Program-made: the position numbers and the translations under genes
Shown here: positions 51,695 to 60,905 of the stretch, piece by piece
Layout: the number at the start of each line of letters is the position of its first letter
How positions within the stretch are numbered: the stretch's first letter is position 1
The notes under the pieces: generated by a model
Told to the model about the DNA's origin: nothing
The model's database searches: none
The model's input: the letters and a program-made list of their open reading frames with translations, nothing else
Source: Natrinema caseinilyticum
GTDB taxonomy: Archaea > Halobacteriota > Halobacteria > Halobacteriales > Natrialbaceae
Assembly: GCF_024227435.1 (NCBI RefSeq)
Contig: NZ_CP100445.1
Coordinates: forward strand, 2,477,369-2,541,368
Reading direction: 5' to 3'
DNA length: 64,000 nt

Positions 51695-52786
51695 ATGCAC
51701 TTGAACGACGTGACGCTCCGGGAAGGCGATCAGATGCCGGGGCGAGCGTACACCGCCGAGCAGAAGATCGAGTGCGTCCGCGCGCTCGACGACCTCGGCG
51801 TTCCGTTCGTCCAGCCGGCCTTCCCGGCGACCGGGGAGAAGGACCGAACCGTCGTCGCGGAACTGAGCGGCACGACCGACGCCGAAATCGTGGCGCTCGC
51901 GCGAGCGCTCGAGCGGGACATCGACGCGGCGGTCGATTCGGGCGCCGACGTCGTCGAAACGTTCGTCTCGGTCTCGGATCGCCACCTCGAGTACCTCCTC
52001 GAGATGTCCCGGGAGGAGATGCTGGCGATGCTGACCGATGCGGTCGATTACATCGCCGATCGTGGTGCGACGCCCCACGTCACGCTCGCGGACGCGTTCA
52101 GGACGGACCACGAGAAACTCGTCGACGTCTTCGATGCGATTCCGAACGTGCCGTTCGTCACCCTCGCGGACTCCGTCGGCGCGCGAACGCCGCAGACAGT
52201 CGCGTCGACGCTCGATCGGCTCGCCGAGGACGTCGACTTTTCGCGCGTCGGCGTCCACTTCCACGACGACATGGGTTGTGGGACGGCGAACGCGTTGGCG
52301 GCGTACCACGCAGGCGTCGCGAAAGCGGACGTCAGCGTCGCCTCGCTGGGCGAACGAGCGGGAAACAGCTCGCTCGAGGAGGTCGTCGTCGCCTGCGCCG
52401 TCGACCTCGGCGACGACCTCGGTATCCGCACGGACGAACTGATTCCGGTCTGCCGGTCCGTCCTCGAGACGCTCGGCGAGGAGTACGGCGACCGAAAGGC
52501 GGTCCTCGGCGGGGAGATATCCGAACACGAGTCGGGCATTCACACCGCGGCGATGCTCGGCGATCCCGCCACGCTCGAGCCGTTCGATCCCGCGGCGTTC
52601 GGCGGCGAGCGTCGACTCGTGTTCGGCGCGCCGACGGGGACCGACGGCGCACGGAAGCTCCTCGACCGGGCGGGAATCGAGGCCACCGACGAAACGATTT
52701 CCGCGTTCAAATCGACGCTCGCGGAACGCGGGCCCCTCGACCTGGACGAGGCGCTGGCGCTCGCGAGGAGCGAGTTCGGGGACTGA
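51695..52786 (+). CDS. LeuA-type DRE-TIM metallolyase/synthase
   Basis: A 363-residue TIM-barrel enzyme with the R-x-G-D-Q motif (TLREGDQMPG, residues 7-16), the metal-binding HFH pair (GVHFHDDMG, His188 and His190) and HESGIHTAA (279-287), which belongs to the isopropylmalate/homocitrate/citramalate synthase branch. It lacks the C-terminal regulatory domain of LeuA. It should condense or split an acyl-CoA and a 2-oxo acid. Directly downstream of the CoA-transferase and divergent from hyuAB, it is more likely catabolic than part of leucine synthesis. Confidence 0.85.
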   Translation: MHLNDVTLREGDQMPGRAYTAEQKIECVRALDDLGVPFVQPAFPATGEKDRTVVAELSGTTDAEIVALARALERDIDAAVDSGADVVETFVSVSDRHLEYLLEMSREEMLAMLTDAVDYIADRGATPHVTLADAFRTDHEKLVDVFDAIPNVPFVTLADSVGARTPQTVASTLDRLAEDVDFSRVGVHFHDDMGCGTANALAAYHAGVAKADVSVASLGERAGNSSLEEVVVACAVDLGDDLGIRTDELIPVCRSVLETLGEEYGDRKAVLGGEISEHESGIHTAAMLGDPATLEPFDPAAFGGERRLVFGAPTGTDGARKLLDRAGIEATDETISAFKSTLAERGPLDLDEALALARSEFGD

Positions 52787-53136
52787 TCGTCGGTCGGTCC
52801 GCTGTCGCACTCTCCTCTGGTCGAGTATGAACCTGAACGGAGGCTATCCTCCTGCTGAGAGTATCGGCCAGAACGGGAGTCCGCGCTGTATCACCCGTTT
52901 GCGGGCGGGTAACTCAAGTACTCAGACATCGATGCCCACCGTGGCTAATATGATCGAAAGCCAGGGATTCGAGCGCGGGCGTTCTCCGTGGTCGCGTTTG
53001 CGGGTCCGGCCTCCCGGTAGCCTGCATCGAGACGTGAACCGAAGAAATCCGATCGGCGTCGAGACGGGGACTCGTCTCCGCCGTCGCGAGCCAGTTCTTC
53101 GAGCCGGAAGTCGAATTCGGTCGATACGTCCGGACT
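52787..53136. other. gene-poor stretch
   Basis: No gene recognised. CACCCGTTTGCGG near 52892-52904 matches, inversely, a motif at 50207-50219. Confidence 0.4.
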
Positions 53137-54099
53137 ATGTCTGAGAGAGGTTCCGCTCGGAAGCCGGCGTCGTTCCGTCGAGCCGCGTCCGCAGTCGACG
53201 CACGAAAGGTCGCCGCGTTCGTCGCGCTCGCGTTCGGTCTCTCGTGGTCCGCAGCGGCCGTGTTGTATTTCGCCGGCGTCGAGTACGGCACGATTACGAG
53301 CACGGTGCTCGTGGTGGTCTTTTTCATGTGGGCGCCTGCGGCCGCCGCGGTCGCGGTCCAGCTGTGGTACGGGGAGCCGGTCCGTGCCGGCACTGGCCTG
53401 GTCTTGGGACGGCTCCGCTGGAGCGTGCTGGCGTGGCTCGCGCCGCTCGCACTCCTGGCCGCGACCGTCGGGGTCGGAGTGGCGCTCCCGGGCGTCTCGA
53501 TCACCACGGATTACGGCGCGTTCCTCGCCGAGCAGGGTTTCTCCGAGGAACAGATCGAGCAGTCGCTCGATGCCCTCGAGGCGCTCCCGGTTCCGCCACT
53601 CGTCCTGTTCGTGGTACAGGGGCTCGTCGCGGGGGTGACGATCAACGCGGTCGCGGCCCTCGGGGAGGAACTCGGCTGGCGCGGGTTGCTGTTGACGGAG
53701 CTCTCGCCGTTGGGGTTCTGGCAGCTCTCCGGTGTCACTGGTGTCGTCTGGGGACTCTGGCACGCGCCGATCATCCTCCAGGGCCACAACTTCCCGGCGG
53801 CTCCGATAGCGGGCGTCGTGACGATGACCGTCTGGACCATCGCCGCGTCACCGGTGTTCACGTATCTGACCGTCCGGGCGCGGTCCGTCCTCGCCGCCAC
53901 GTTCTTCCACGGGTCGTTCAACGCGGTCGGCTCGTTCTCGCTCGTCTACCTGACCGGCGCCGGCAACCTGCTGACCGCTGCCGTCGGGGTCGCCGGCATC
54001 GGCGCGGCGGTTCTGGCCGTCGTCGCGTGCGTCGTCCACGATCGGTACCTCGCCGCCGAGCAAATCACGACGGGCGAGCCGTTGTCTCCGTGGGCGTGA
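53137..54099 (+). CDS. CPBP-family intramembrane glutamic endopeptidase
   Basis: A 320-residue protein with about eight spans and the Abi/CPBP motifs: GEELGWRG (Glu177, Glu178 and Arg182), VVWGLWHAPI (His209) and TFFHGSFNA (third motif). The family includes CAAX-prenyl proteases and putative bacteriocin-immunity proteins. A soluble loop at 120-148 lies before the first motif. It starts at ATG 53137 after a region without close genes. Substrate unknown. Confidence 0.9.
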   Translation: MSERGSARKPASFRRAASAVDARKVAAFVALAFGLSWSAAAVLYFAGVEYGTITSTVLVVVFFMWAPAAAAVAVQLWYGEPVRAGTGLVLGRLRWSVLAWLAPLALLAATVGVGVALPGVSITTDYGAFLAEQGFSEEQIEQSLDALEALPVPPLVLFVVQGLVAGVTINAVAALGEELGWRGLLLTELSPLGFWQLSGVTGVVWGLWHAPIILQGHNFPAAPIAGVVTMTVWTIAASPVFTYLTVRARSVLAATFFHGSFNAVGSFSLVYLTGAGNLLTAAVGVAGIGAAVLAVVACVVHDRYLAAEQITTGEPLSPWA

Positions 54100-54326
54100 C
54101 GGCGCCCGAACGGTATCCCAGAACCGCCACATCGGACTGCCGGGTCGGCCTCCTCGGTTGCCGGGGACCCGCTTCCACGGCCACCTGCGACACCTCGAGA
54201 GGACACGTCGTGCCACCAGACTGGCGAAATACTCACACCTCGACAGCGAGGCCGCCGTATGGTAACCGTTCTATCCCGCCCTCGATTGTGAGAAAGCGTT
54301 ATTCAGTGCGGACGAGTACCATACGT

Positions 54327-54983
54327 GTGACGGCCGGCCAGATGTTTCAAGCCGAAATTCACCTCCAGCAGGAGAAAGCGTGCGTGCTCAACGATTTTGC
54401 GGAGCACTTCGATACGTCGTTCGACGTCGTCATCGAGGAACTCCACGATCATCTCGTTACCTTCACTATCCGGGTCGACGACCCCCGACGCGAGTACCTC
54501 GAGTTCTTCAGGGATTCGGAACAGGTCGAGCACGTCGAACGACTCGACGAAGCCAGCTATCTCATTACGAAGACGTCGTGCGGGGCCTACTCCGCCGTCG
54601 ACCGGAACCACGGCGTTCTCCGGCGGCAGAGCCGCGTGCTCGCCGACCGACGCGTCTACACGGTCCTGTTCTTCCGTCGGGAGGACCTGCGGGCCATGAT
54701 CGACGATTTCAATCGGATCGGAACCGTCACTCTCGGAAAGCTCACCGAGTTCACGGAGTCGAAATCGATGCTCACGGACCGACAACTCGAGGTCGTCACG
54801 TGCGCCCTCGAGGAGGGATATTTCGAGTGGCCGCGACGGATCAGCAGCGAGGAACTCGCCGACGAGTTGGACATCAGCCGCACGACGGCGCTCGAGCACC
54901 TCCGCAAAGCGCAGTCGAAGCTCCTCACCAGCGCACTCGAGGAGAACGATCACCTGAACCCGCACGGCCCCGCCGAACGGTAG
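54327..54983 (+). CDS. bacterio-opsin-activator-type HTH-10 regulator
   Basis: A 218-residue protein from GTG 54327, about 26 bp after TTATTC; ATG 54342 is an alternative. The N-terminal 140 residues are the sensory region (FQAEIHLQQEKACVLNDFAE; VLFFRREDLRAMIDDFN). The C-terminal HTH_10 domain reads LTDRQLEVVTCALEEGYFEW, then ISSEELADELDISRTTALEH. Proteins of this group activate one or a few target genes in response to unknown signals. No nearby target is obvious. Confidence 0.88.
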   Translation: MTAGQMFQAEIHLQQEKACVLNDFAEHFDTSFDVVIEELHDHLVTFTIRVDDPRREYLEFFRDSEQVEHVERLDEASYLITKTSCGAYSAVDRNHGVLRRQSRVLADRRVYTVLFFRREDLRAMIDDFNRIGTVTLGKLTEFTESKSMLTDRQLEVVTCALEEGYFEWPRRISSEELADELDISRTTALEHLRKAQSKLLTSALEENDHLNPHGPAER

Positions 54984-55131
54984 GGTCGGTCGCGTCGAGC
55001 GGGGGCGCGCCTCGACCGAGTGGCTGTTCGGTGGCGGCGTTCACCCACGTCGACCGCGGGGACGCACCGACGGGAGCGACACGCCCGATCGGAGCCACAC
55101 GTTCAATAGCCGCTCGCCCGAAGTCGAGCCT

Positions 55132-55689
55132 ATGCGATTGTTCGTCAGCGTCGACCTTCCCGATGACCTCGCGGGACCGGTCGCCGACCTGCAAGACGAA
55201 TTCGCCGACGCGAGCGGCCTGAACTTCACCGATCCCGAGCAAGCACACATCACGATGAAATTCCTCGGTGACGTCGATTCGGACCGTCTCCCCGCCATCG
55301 AGCGGGAACTCGAGGCTGCGGTCGACGACGCCGATGTCGAGCCGTTTACCGTCCGCTACGGCGGGTTGGGTGTGTTTCCGACCCTCGAGTACATCAGCGT
55401 CGTCTGGCTGGGTGTCGAGGTCGGCGGCGACGAACTCACCCGGCTCCACGAGGCCATCGAGGACCGGACGACGGCGATGGGGTTCGACCCGGAAGGGCAC
55501 GATTTCACGCCCCACGTGACGCTCGCACGGATGGATCACGCGGGCGGCAAACAACTCGTTCAGGACGTCGTTCGCACTCGCGATCCGACGATCGGTGAGA
55601 CGACCGTCGAGCAGGTACGGCTCACGGAAAGCACCCTGACGCCCGACGGGTCGGTCTACTCGACGGTCGAATCGTTCCCGTTCGAGTGA
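55132..55689 (+). CDS. thpR: RNA 2',3'-cyclic phosphodiesterase ThpR
   Basis: A 185-residue protein of the 2H phosphoesterase family with both HxT motifs: AHITMKFLG and PHVTLARMD. MRLFVSVDLPD at the N-terminus and WLGVEV in between fit ThpR over the whole length. It opens 2',3'-cyclic phosphates on RNA ends, probably in tRNA-intron or repair metabolism. The last codons and stop are echoed 29 bp downstream (see the repeat at 55674-55726). Confidence 0.9.
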   Translation: MRLFVSVDLPDDLAGPVADLQDEFADASGLNFTDPEQAHITMKFLGDVDSDRLPAIERELEAAVDDADVEPFTVRYGGLGVFPTLEYISVVWLGVEVGGDELTRLHEAIEDRTTAMGFDPEGHDFTPHVTLARMDHAGGKQLVQDVVRTRDPTIGETTVEQVRLTESTLTPDGSVYSTVESFPFE

Positions 55690-55726
55690 CGTCTCCGTCG
55701 GAGTTCCCGTTCGAGTGTCGTCTCCG
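55674..55726. repeat. 24-bp direct duplication across the thpR stop
   Basis: GTTCCCGTTCGAGTGACG (55674-) with the following TCTCCG recurs at 55703-55726 with one difference (the stop codon TGA becomes TGT). Confidence 0.75.
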
Positions 55727-55924
55727 CCGCTCGAGTCCGTGCGGGTGTGCGACTCGAGTCGGCCGGTGGCGGACGCGACCGACAGACCGTTCGGTTTCCG
55801 TTCGAGTCGCGGATACTCGAAGCGAGACCGCTCGCCGACTCGACCGAGTAGGCCCTACCGGTGGTGTAATCCGGACCTACGGCATCGGGTATATGGTGGC
55901 CACTCTCGTAGCGAACGCGAGACG

Positions 55925-56893
55925 ATGCCCGAGGACCGCTCCGCTATCAGCGCCGGCAGTCGGTGGCGTGTAACCCGCCGGGAGGCCCTCGCCGCGGTCG
56001 GCGGGTCGGCCGTTTCGGTCTGGACTCGCAGCGGTCCCGCCGTCGATACGGCGGCGACGGCCGGTCACCGGGACGGGCTGGTTCGGATTCGCGTCTATCC
56101 CGGGGCCGTCCCGTTCCGGGCGCGGCTGCGGTACGGGCTGGGGGAACTGCGCGGGAACTGGCCGCCCCCGTTCCGAGACGCGTTGGCGGCTATCGAAGCC
56201 GCGTTCGAGCACGTCCTCGCCTACGCTCGCGAGCGCTCCCGGCTCGAGGATCTCGCGGTTCGGGTCGACCGCGCCCCTCCGATTCGCGTTTCCCCCTCCG
56301 CGACGTCGCTTTCGGCCGATTCGGTTCTTCCGTCGCTCGAAGCGCTTCTCGGGCGCTTTCGCGAACGGGTGCGAAACCGAGGCGCGCTCACCGGGCGGAC
56401 CTGTCACGTGCTCCTGTGCTGGTCGCCGCTCAATTACCGTGTCGGGTACGGTGGGACGCTGGCACCGAATTCGGTCACCGGCCTGGACGACGGCGGGGAC
56501 GGCGACGCGCTGACGGTCGCGAACGTCGGCGCGACGGAGGTCTGGGACTCGCGGGCGGTGACGCGGAACATCGCGATCCACGAGACGCTGCACACCTTCC
56601 TCTCGGACGACGTCGTTCGATCGATCGGCGACGCGTACTGCGACCACGAACTCGGGACGGCGGTTCGAACGGCCGAGAACACCCTGCGAATCTCACCGAT
56701 GGCGACCGCCTACGCCGGACCGGACCGGATCGGCGGCGGGACGCGATTTCACGGCACCGGCTGTTACGATCACGACCGCTTCGCTCGCCACGACGGACAC
56801 GACGGGATCGAGAACTGGGCCTACACGATCGAACCCAGTGAGACGACCCGCGAGGGTGTGACCCGCCACCTCGAGCGCCGGTTCGAGACGTGA
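55925..56893 (+). CDS. exported HExxH metalloprotease-like protein
   Basis: A 322-residue protein from ATG 55925. A Tat-like signal ([18 protein letters not shown], residues 16-33) precedes an alpha/beta domain. [10 protein letters not shown] (His219, Glu220, His223) is a zincin HExxH, followed by CDHELGT (239-245), where His241 could be the third zinc ligand. A C-terminal Asp/His-rich stretch ([15 protein letters not shown]) could bind further metal. I do not recognise the family; a secreted metallopeptidase is the natural guess. Confidence 0.7.
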   Translation: MPEDRSAISAGSRWRVTRREALAAVGGSAVSVWTRSGPAVDTAATAGHRDGLVRIRVYPGAVPFRARLRYGLGELRGNWPPPFRDALAAIEAAFEHVLAYARERSRLEDLAVRVDRAPPIRVSPSATSLSADSVLPSLEALLGRFRERVRNRGALTGRTCHVLLCWSPLNYRVGYGGTLAPNSVTGLDDGGDGDALTVANVGATEVWDSRAVTRNIAIHETLHTFLSDDVVRSIGDAYCDHELGTAVRTAENTLRISPMATAYAGPDRIGGGTRFHGTGCYDHDRFARHDGHDGIENWAYTIEPSETTREGVTRHLERRFET

Positions 56894-56919
56894 CCGCCAC
56901 CTCGAGTGCCGGTTCGAGA
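56863..56919. repeat. 26-bp direct duplication across the metalloprotease stop
   Basis: CCGCCACCTCGAGCGCCGG plus TTCGAGA (56863-56888) recurs at 56894-56919 with one base changed, placing a second copy just past the stop. Confidence 0.75.
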
Positions 56920-57095
56920 ACCGACGGATTTCCGCGACCGTCGGCCCCGGACTCTCGGACGGTCGCGACCGACGTCTGACTGCCGACGAACTCCGCGACG
57001 GGTCTGAACGGTCTTGCATCCGGCCTGCTCGGCGTTCTGTCGGTCCCTGCAAGATGGACAAGATTTTAAGCCAGCGTGGGCTACGTTCGGCCACT

Positions 57096-57248
57096 ATGGG
57101 TAAGAAATCGAAGGGCAAGAAGAAGCGTCTTGCCAAACTCGAGAACCAGAACAGCCGCGTGCCCGCCTGGGTCATGATGAAGACTGACATGGACGTCCAG
57201 CGCAACCCGAAGCGACGCAACTGGCGGCGCAACGACACTGACGAATAA
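57096..57248 (+). CDS. rpl39e: ribosomal protein L39e (eL39)
   Basis: A 50-residue basic protein, [18 protein letters not shown] to [13 protein letters not shown], the typical L39e with its conserved Trp residues. It lines the peptide exit tunnel of the large subunit. AGATTTTAAGCC about 30 bp upstream is the TATA region. First gene of the ribosomal cluster. Confidence 0.96.
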   Translation: MGKKSKGKKKRLAKLENQNSRVPAWVMMKTDMDVQRNPKRRNWRRNDTDE

Positions 57249-57250
57249 CC

Positions 57251-57529
57251 ATGAGTGCCAGTGATTTCGAGGAACGCGTCGTGACCGTTCCCCTGCGTGA
57301 CGTCAAGAAAGGAGCGAACCACGAGGCCGCGGATTACGCGATGCGACTCGTCCGCGAACACCTCGCGAAACACTTCGCCGTCGACGAAGCGGCCATCCGA
57401 CTGGATCCCTCGATCAACGAAACCGTCTGGTCCAACGGGCGCTCGAACCCGCCGCGGAAACTACGCGTCCGTGCGGCCCGCTTCGACGAGGAGGGTGAAG
57501 CCGTCGTCGAGGCCGAGGTCGCCGACTAA
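57251..57529 (+). CDS. rpl31e: ribosomal protein L31e (eL31)
   Basis: A 92-residue protein with [20 protein letters not shown] and [20 protein letters not shown], the eL31 signature. It sits near the tunnel exit. Two bases separate it from rpl39e. Its acidic C-terminus is typical for halophiles. Confidence 0.96.
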   Translation: MSASDFEERVVTVPLRDVKKGANHEAADYAMRLVREHLAKHFAVDEAAIRLDPSINETVWSNGRSNPPRKLRVRAARFDEEGEAVVEAEVAD

Positions 57530-57531
57530 AC

Positions 57532-58197
57532 TTGCAACGCCTCGCCTTCGCCGGATCGTCTTACGTCGGCGTCTTCGCCCGTGCGACGGACTCGTACGTA
57601 CTCGTTCGCCCCGACGTCGACGAGGAAGTCATCGCCGACCTGACCGACGAACTCGAGGTGCCCGCCATCCCGACGACCGTCGGCGGTTCCTCGACGGTCG
57701 GCGCCCTCTCGACGGGTAACGAAAACGGCCTGCTCGTCAGTTCGCGCGCCCTCGAGTACGAACGTGAGACGCTCGAGGCCGAGGTCGACGTCCCCGTTAC
57801 CGAACTGCCGGGTAGCATCAACGCCGCCGGTAACGTCGTTCTCGCGAACGATTACGGGGCCTACGTCCATCCGGATCTGCCGCGCGAGGCGATCGAGATC
57901 GTCGAAGAGACGCTCGCGGTACCCGTTCAACGCGGCGACCTGGCCGGCGTCAGAACCGTGGGAACGGCCGCGGTGGCGAACAACACGGGCGTTCTCTGCC
58001 ATCCGAAGGCGACCGACGAGGAACTCGACGCCCTCGAGGAAGTTCTGGACGTCCGCGCGGACGTGGGCACGATCAACTACGGCGCGCCGCTGGTCGGGTC
58101 CGGACTCGTCGCGAACGAGGCGGGCTACGTCGTCGGCGAAGAGACGACCGGCCCCGAACTGGGGCGGATCGAGGACGCGCTCGGTTACCTGGACTGA
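57532..58197 (+). CDS. tif6: translation initiation factor 6 (aIF6)
   Basis: A 221-residue protein with the five-fold pseudo-symmetric aIF6 repeats: [20 protein letters not shown], then [20 protein letters not shown] and [20 protein letters not shown]. It binds the large subunit and prevents early joining. The start is a TTG at 57532, two bases after the rpl31e stop, which fixes the N-terminus and implies coupled translation. Confidence 0.95.
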   Translation: MQRLAFAGSSYVGVFARATDSYVLVRPDVDEEVIADLTDELEVPAIPTTVGGSSTVGALSTGNENGLLVSSRALEYERETLEAEVDVPVTELPGSINAAGNVVLANDYGAYVHPDLPREAIEIVEETLAVPVQRGDLAGVRTVGTAAVANNTGVLCHPKATDEELDALEEVLDVRADVGTINYGAPLVGSGLVANEAGYVVGEETTGPELGRIEDALGYLD

Positions 58198-58327
58198 CCG
58201 GCCCACCGGTTCTCGAGGCCTGTTTTCGCTCTTCGATCCGAGGCGATCGAACCGATCCGTACCTGAGCCGATAGGACACCGGAGTCGACACGCTGCCAGC
58301 TTCGATCGGTTCGCGATCGTCTCGCAA

Positions 58328-58373
58328 TCGTCGTTCGAACCGGCGGCTCACTCTCGTCGTTCGAACCGGTGGC
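58328..58373. repeat. 20-bp direct duplication across the ASCH-gene stop
   Basis: TCGTCGTTCGAACCGGTGGC (58354-58373, inside the gene's last codons) recurs at 58328-58347 (one base changed), just past the stop at 58348-58350. Confidence 0.75.
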
Positions 58374-58662
58374 GAACGACCTCGCTCTCGTCGTCCCACT
58401 CGAAGTCCTCGTGGGCCCGCTCGAGCAGCCGTTCGTAGGCCTCGAGGTCTTCCATTCCTTCGGCCCGGGCGTCTTCGTCGGTCAGATCGCCGAGCGTGCG
58501 CTCGCGGACGTCGGTCACCTCGAAGGTCGTCCCGTCGATCGCGAACGTGTCTCCCTCCTCGGCGTACTGGTGGCCGCGGTGGATCTGCGAGATCTCGCCC
58601 TCGAGTGCCTGCGTTCGCATCCGATCGCTTGGCAACAGGTCGCCGGGATCGAGTTCTGTCAT
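58348..58662 (-). CDS. ASCH-domain protein
   Basis: A 104-residue protein with the ASCH/PUA-like pattern: EGEISQIHRGHQYAEEGDTF, then FEVTDVRERTLGDLTDEDAR and YERLLERAHEDFEWD. ASCH domains bind RNA and may act as coactivators or in RNA modification. It is the only minus-strand gene inside the ribosomal cluster and interrupts it between tif6 and rplX. Confidence 0.85.
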   Translation of the reverse strand: MTELDPGDLLPSDRMRTQALEGEISQIHRGHQYAEEGDTFAIDGTTFEVTDVRERTLGDLTDEDARAEGMEDLEAYERLLERAHEDFEWDDESEVVRHRFERRE

Positions 58663-58793
58663 GCCCGCCGGTTCGTCGCGGATCGGTAAAATCGTTCACC
58701 CTCCGCTCGTCGGAAGCGAAACGGTCGGCGGCCGGGTCCGACGCGCCAAACCGGAAGGGAAGATTCTTCCGACTGCCTGCCAGAGGGATAGGC

Positions 58794-58970
58794 ATGAGTC
58801 AATTTACGGTCAGTGGTCGGTTCAAGAGTCGCGACGGCTACGCGCCGTTCGAGACGACCATCGACGCCGAAAACGAGAACGTCGCCCGCGAACACGCCTT
58901 CTCCCAACTGGGGAGCCAGCACGGGCTCAAGCGAACCGAAATCGAACTCGACGAGGTGTCCGAGCGATGA
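58794..58970 (+). CDS. rplX: ribosomal protein L18Ae/LX (eL20)
   Basis: A 58-residue protein, SQFTVSGRFKSRDGYAPFE and ENVAREHAFSQLGSQHGLK, matching archaeal LX/eL20. It overlaps pfdA by 4 bp. Confidence 0.93.
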   Translation: MSQFTVSGRFKSRDGYAPFETTIDAENENVAREHAFSQLGSQHGLKRTEIELDEVSER

Positions 58971-59416
58971 GTCAGCAACAACTTCAGCAACTGTCCCAGG
59001 AACTCCAGGAGATCGACGAACAGATCGAGGCCCTTCAGTCCAACGTCGAGGCCATCCAACAGGAGAAGACTGAAGTCGACGAAGCCATCGAGGCCCTCGA
59101 CTCGCTCGAGACGGAGTCGACCGTGCAGGTGCCGGTCGGCGGCGGCGCGTACCTCCGAGCGACGATCCAGGACATCGACGAAGTGATCGTCGACCTCGGC
59201 GCCGATTACGCCGCGGAGTTCGAGGAGGACGACGCCGTCGACGTCCTCGAAAACAAGAAGGAACGGCTCGACGACCGCATCGACGAGGTCAACGAGGATA
59301 TCGCAGAACTCGAGACCGAGAGCAGCGAACTCGAACAGCAGGCCCAGCAGCTCCAACAGCAGGCGATGCAACAGCAGATGCAGCAGATGGGCCAGGGCCA
59401 GGGCCCCGACGAGTAA
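58967..59416 (+). CDS. pfdA: prefoldin alpha subunit
   Basis: A 149-residue protein: an N-terminal coiled coil (LQQLSQELQEIDEQIEALQS), a beta-hairpin (VQVPVGGGAYLRATI, DIDEVIVDLGADYAAE), then a second coiled coil and a Gln-rich tail. This is the alpha-class prefoldin, a co-chaperone that holds unfolded proteins. It overlaps the upstream rplX stop. Confidence 0.94.
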   Translation: MSQQQLQQLSQELQEIDEQIEALQSNVEAIQQEKTEVDEAIEALDSLETESTVQVPVGGGAYLRATIQDIDEVIVDLGADYAAEFEEDDAVDVLENKKERLDDRIDEVNEDIAELETESSELEQQAQQLQQQAMQQQMQQMGQGQGPDE

Positions 59417-59440
59417 CGCGTCGGTCCTCACTCGAATCCC

Positions 59441-60826
59441 ATGTTCGACAACCTGAAGGAGAAACTCGGCAGCTTCCGTCAAGACGCCGAAGAAGCCGCC
59501 GAAGAGAAGGCCGAAGCAGTCGACGAAGACGAACTCGAGGATGCGGAACTCGAGGGCGTCGCTGCTGACGATTCCGCCTCGTCGTCGACAGCGACGGAAC
59601 CGGAGCCGGAAGCCGCCGAAACTACCCGTGATCCGGAGGAGAGCCGGGCGCCGGAGACTGTGGCTGCGGCGACGACTGACGCCGAGGGCGAAACCGAAGC
59701 CGAAGCCGACCTCGAGTCGGGCGCGCACGCGACGGCCGAGTCCGGCACACCGCGAGCGGGCGCCGCAGCGGGCCAGGAGCCGACGGCGGACGAGCGGTCG
59801 GCCCCAGCCGAGGCTGACTTCGACGAGGAACCCGCCGAACCGGAGACGGAACCGGGCGATGCGGCCGTCGGCGGGGACGAGACGGCCGACGACGACGAAG
59901 CCGAAACCGGAGACGAGGGCGATGACGACGGTTCGTCGACCGGGTTCGGTGCCAAGGCACGGTCCCTCGTGAAAGGGAAGTTCGTCATCGAGGAGGAGGA
60001 TCTCGAGGGTCCGTTACACGAACTCGAACTGGCGTTGCTCTCGAGCGACGTCGAGATGGGTGTCGCCGAAGAGATTCTCGACAACATCCGCGACGAGTTG
60101 GTCGGCGAGACGCGGACCTTTACGACTTCGACGGGTGAGGTCGTCGAAGAGGCGCTCCACGATGCGATCTACGACGTGATCAGCGTCGGCCAGTTCGACT
60201 TCGACGAGCGGATCGCGATCGAGGACAAGCCCGTCACCATCATCTTCACCGGCGTCAACGGCGTCGGAAAGACCACGTCGATCGCCAAGCTGAGCCGGTA
60301 CTTCGAAGAGCGAGGGTACTCGACCGTGATGGCAAACGGCGACACCTACCGCGCGGGAGCCAACCAGCAGATACAGGAGCACGCCGACGCCCTGGGCACG
60401 AAGTGTATCAGTCACGAACAGGGCGGCGATCCGGCGGCGGTGCTGTACGACGCCGTCGAATACGCGGAAGCCAACGACGTCGATATCGTCCTCGGCGACA
60501 CCGCGGGTCGGCTTCACACTAACGAGGGCCTGATGGATCAACTCGAGAAGATCGACCGCGTCGTCGGTCCGGACATGACGCTGTTCGTCGACGAAGCGGT
60601 CGCCGGCCAGGACGCAGTCAACCGCGTGCGCGAATTCGACGACGCCGCCGAAATCGACGGGGCGATCCTGACGAAAGCCGACGCTGACTCCAACGGCGGT
60701 GCCGCGATTTCGGTCGCCCACGTCACCGGGAAGCCGATCCTGTTTCTCGGGGTCGGACAGGGATACGACGACTTAGAGCGGTTCGACCCGAACGAAATGG
60801 TCGATCGACTGCTCGCCGACGAGTAA
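59441..60826 (+). CDS. ftsY: signal recognition particle receptor FtsY
   Basis: A 461-residue SRP GTPase. Residues 1-175 are an acidic, low-complexity region (many Glu/Ala/Thr). The N domain (about 180-250) precedes the G domain with Walker A GVNGVGKT (271-278), DTYRAGANQQ, LGDTAGRLHTNE and the TKADADSNGG motif. FtsY docks SRP-ribosome complexes at the membrane. Twenty-four bases after pfdA, it ends the cluster. Confidence 0.96.
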   Translation: MFDNLKEKLGSFRQDAEEAAEEKAEAVDEDELEDAELEGVAADDSASSSTATEPEPEAAETTRDPEESRAPETVAAATTDAEGETEAEADLESGAHATAESGTPRAGAAAGQEPTADERSAPAEADFDEEPAEPETEPGDAAVGGDETADDDEAETGDEGDDDGSSTGFGAKARSLVKGKFVIEEEDLEGPLHELELALLSSDVEMGVAEEILDNIRDELVGETRTFTTSTGEVVEEALHDAIYDVISVGQFDFDERIAIEDKPVTIIFTGVNGVGKTTSIAKLSRYFEERGYSTVMANGDTYRAGANQQIQEHADALGTKCISHEQGGDPAAVLYDAVEYAEANDVDIVLGDTAGRLHTNEGLMDQLEKIDRVVGPDMTLFVDEAVAGQDAVNRVREFDDAAEIDGAILTKADADSNGGAAISVAHVTGKPILFLGVGQGYDDLERFDPNEMVDRLLADE

Positions 60827-60905
60827 GGAGCCGTCTGTCGATTATCGGCGCTTCAGTTTCTTGCCATTTCGGAAGACACTTATTATCCGTCTGAGACGTT
60901 ATCGT

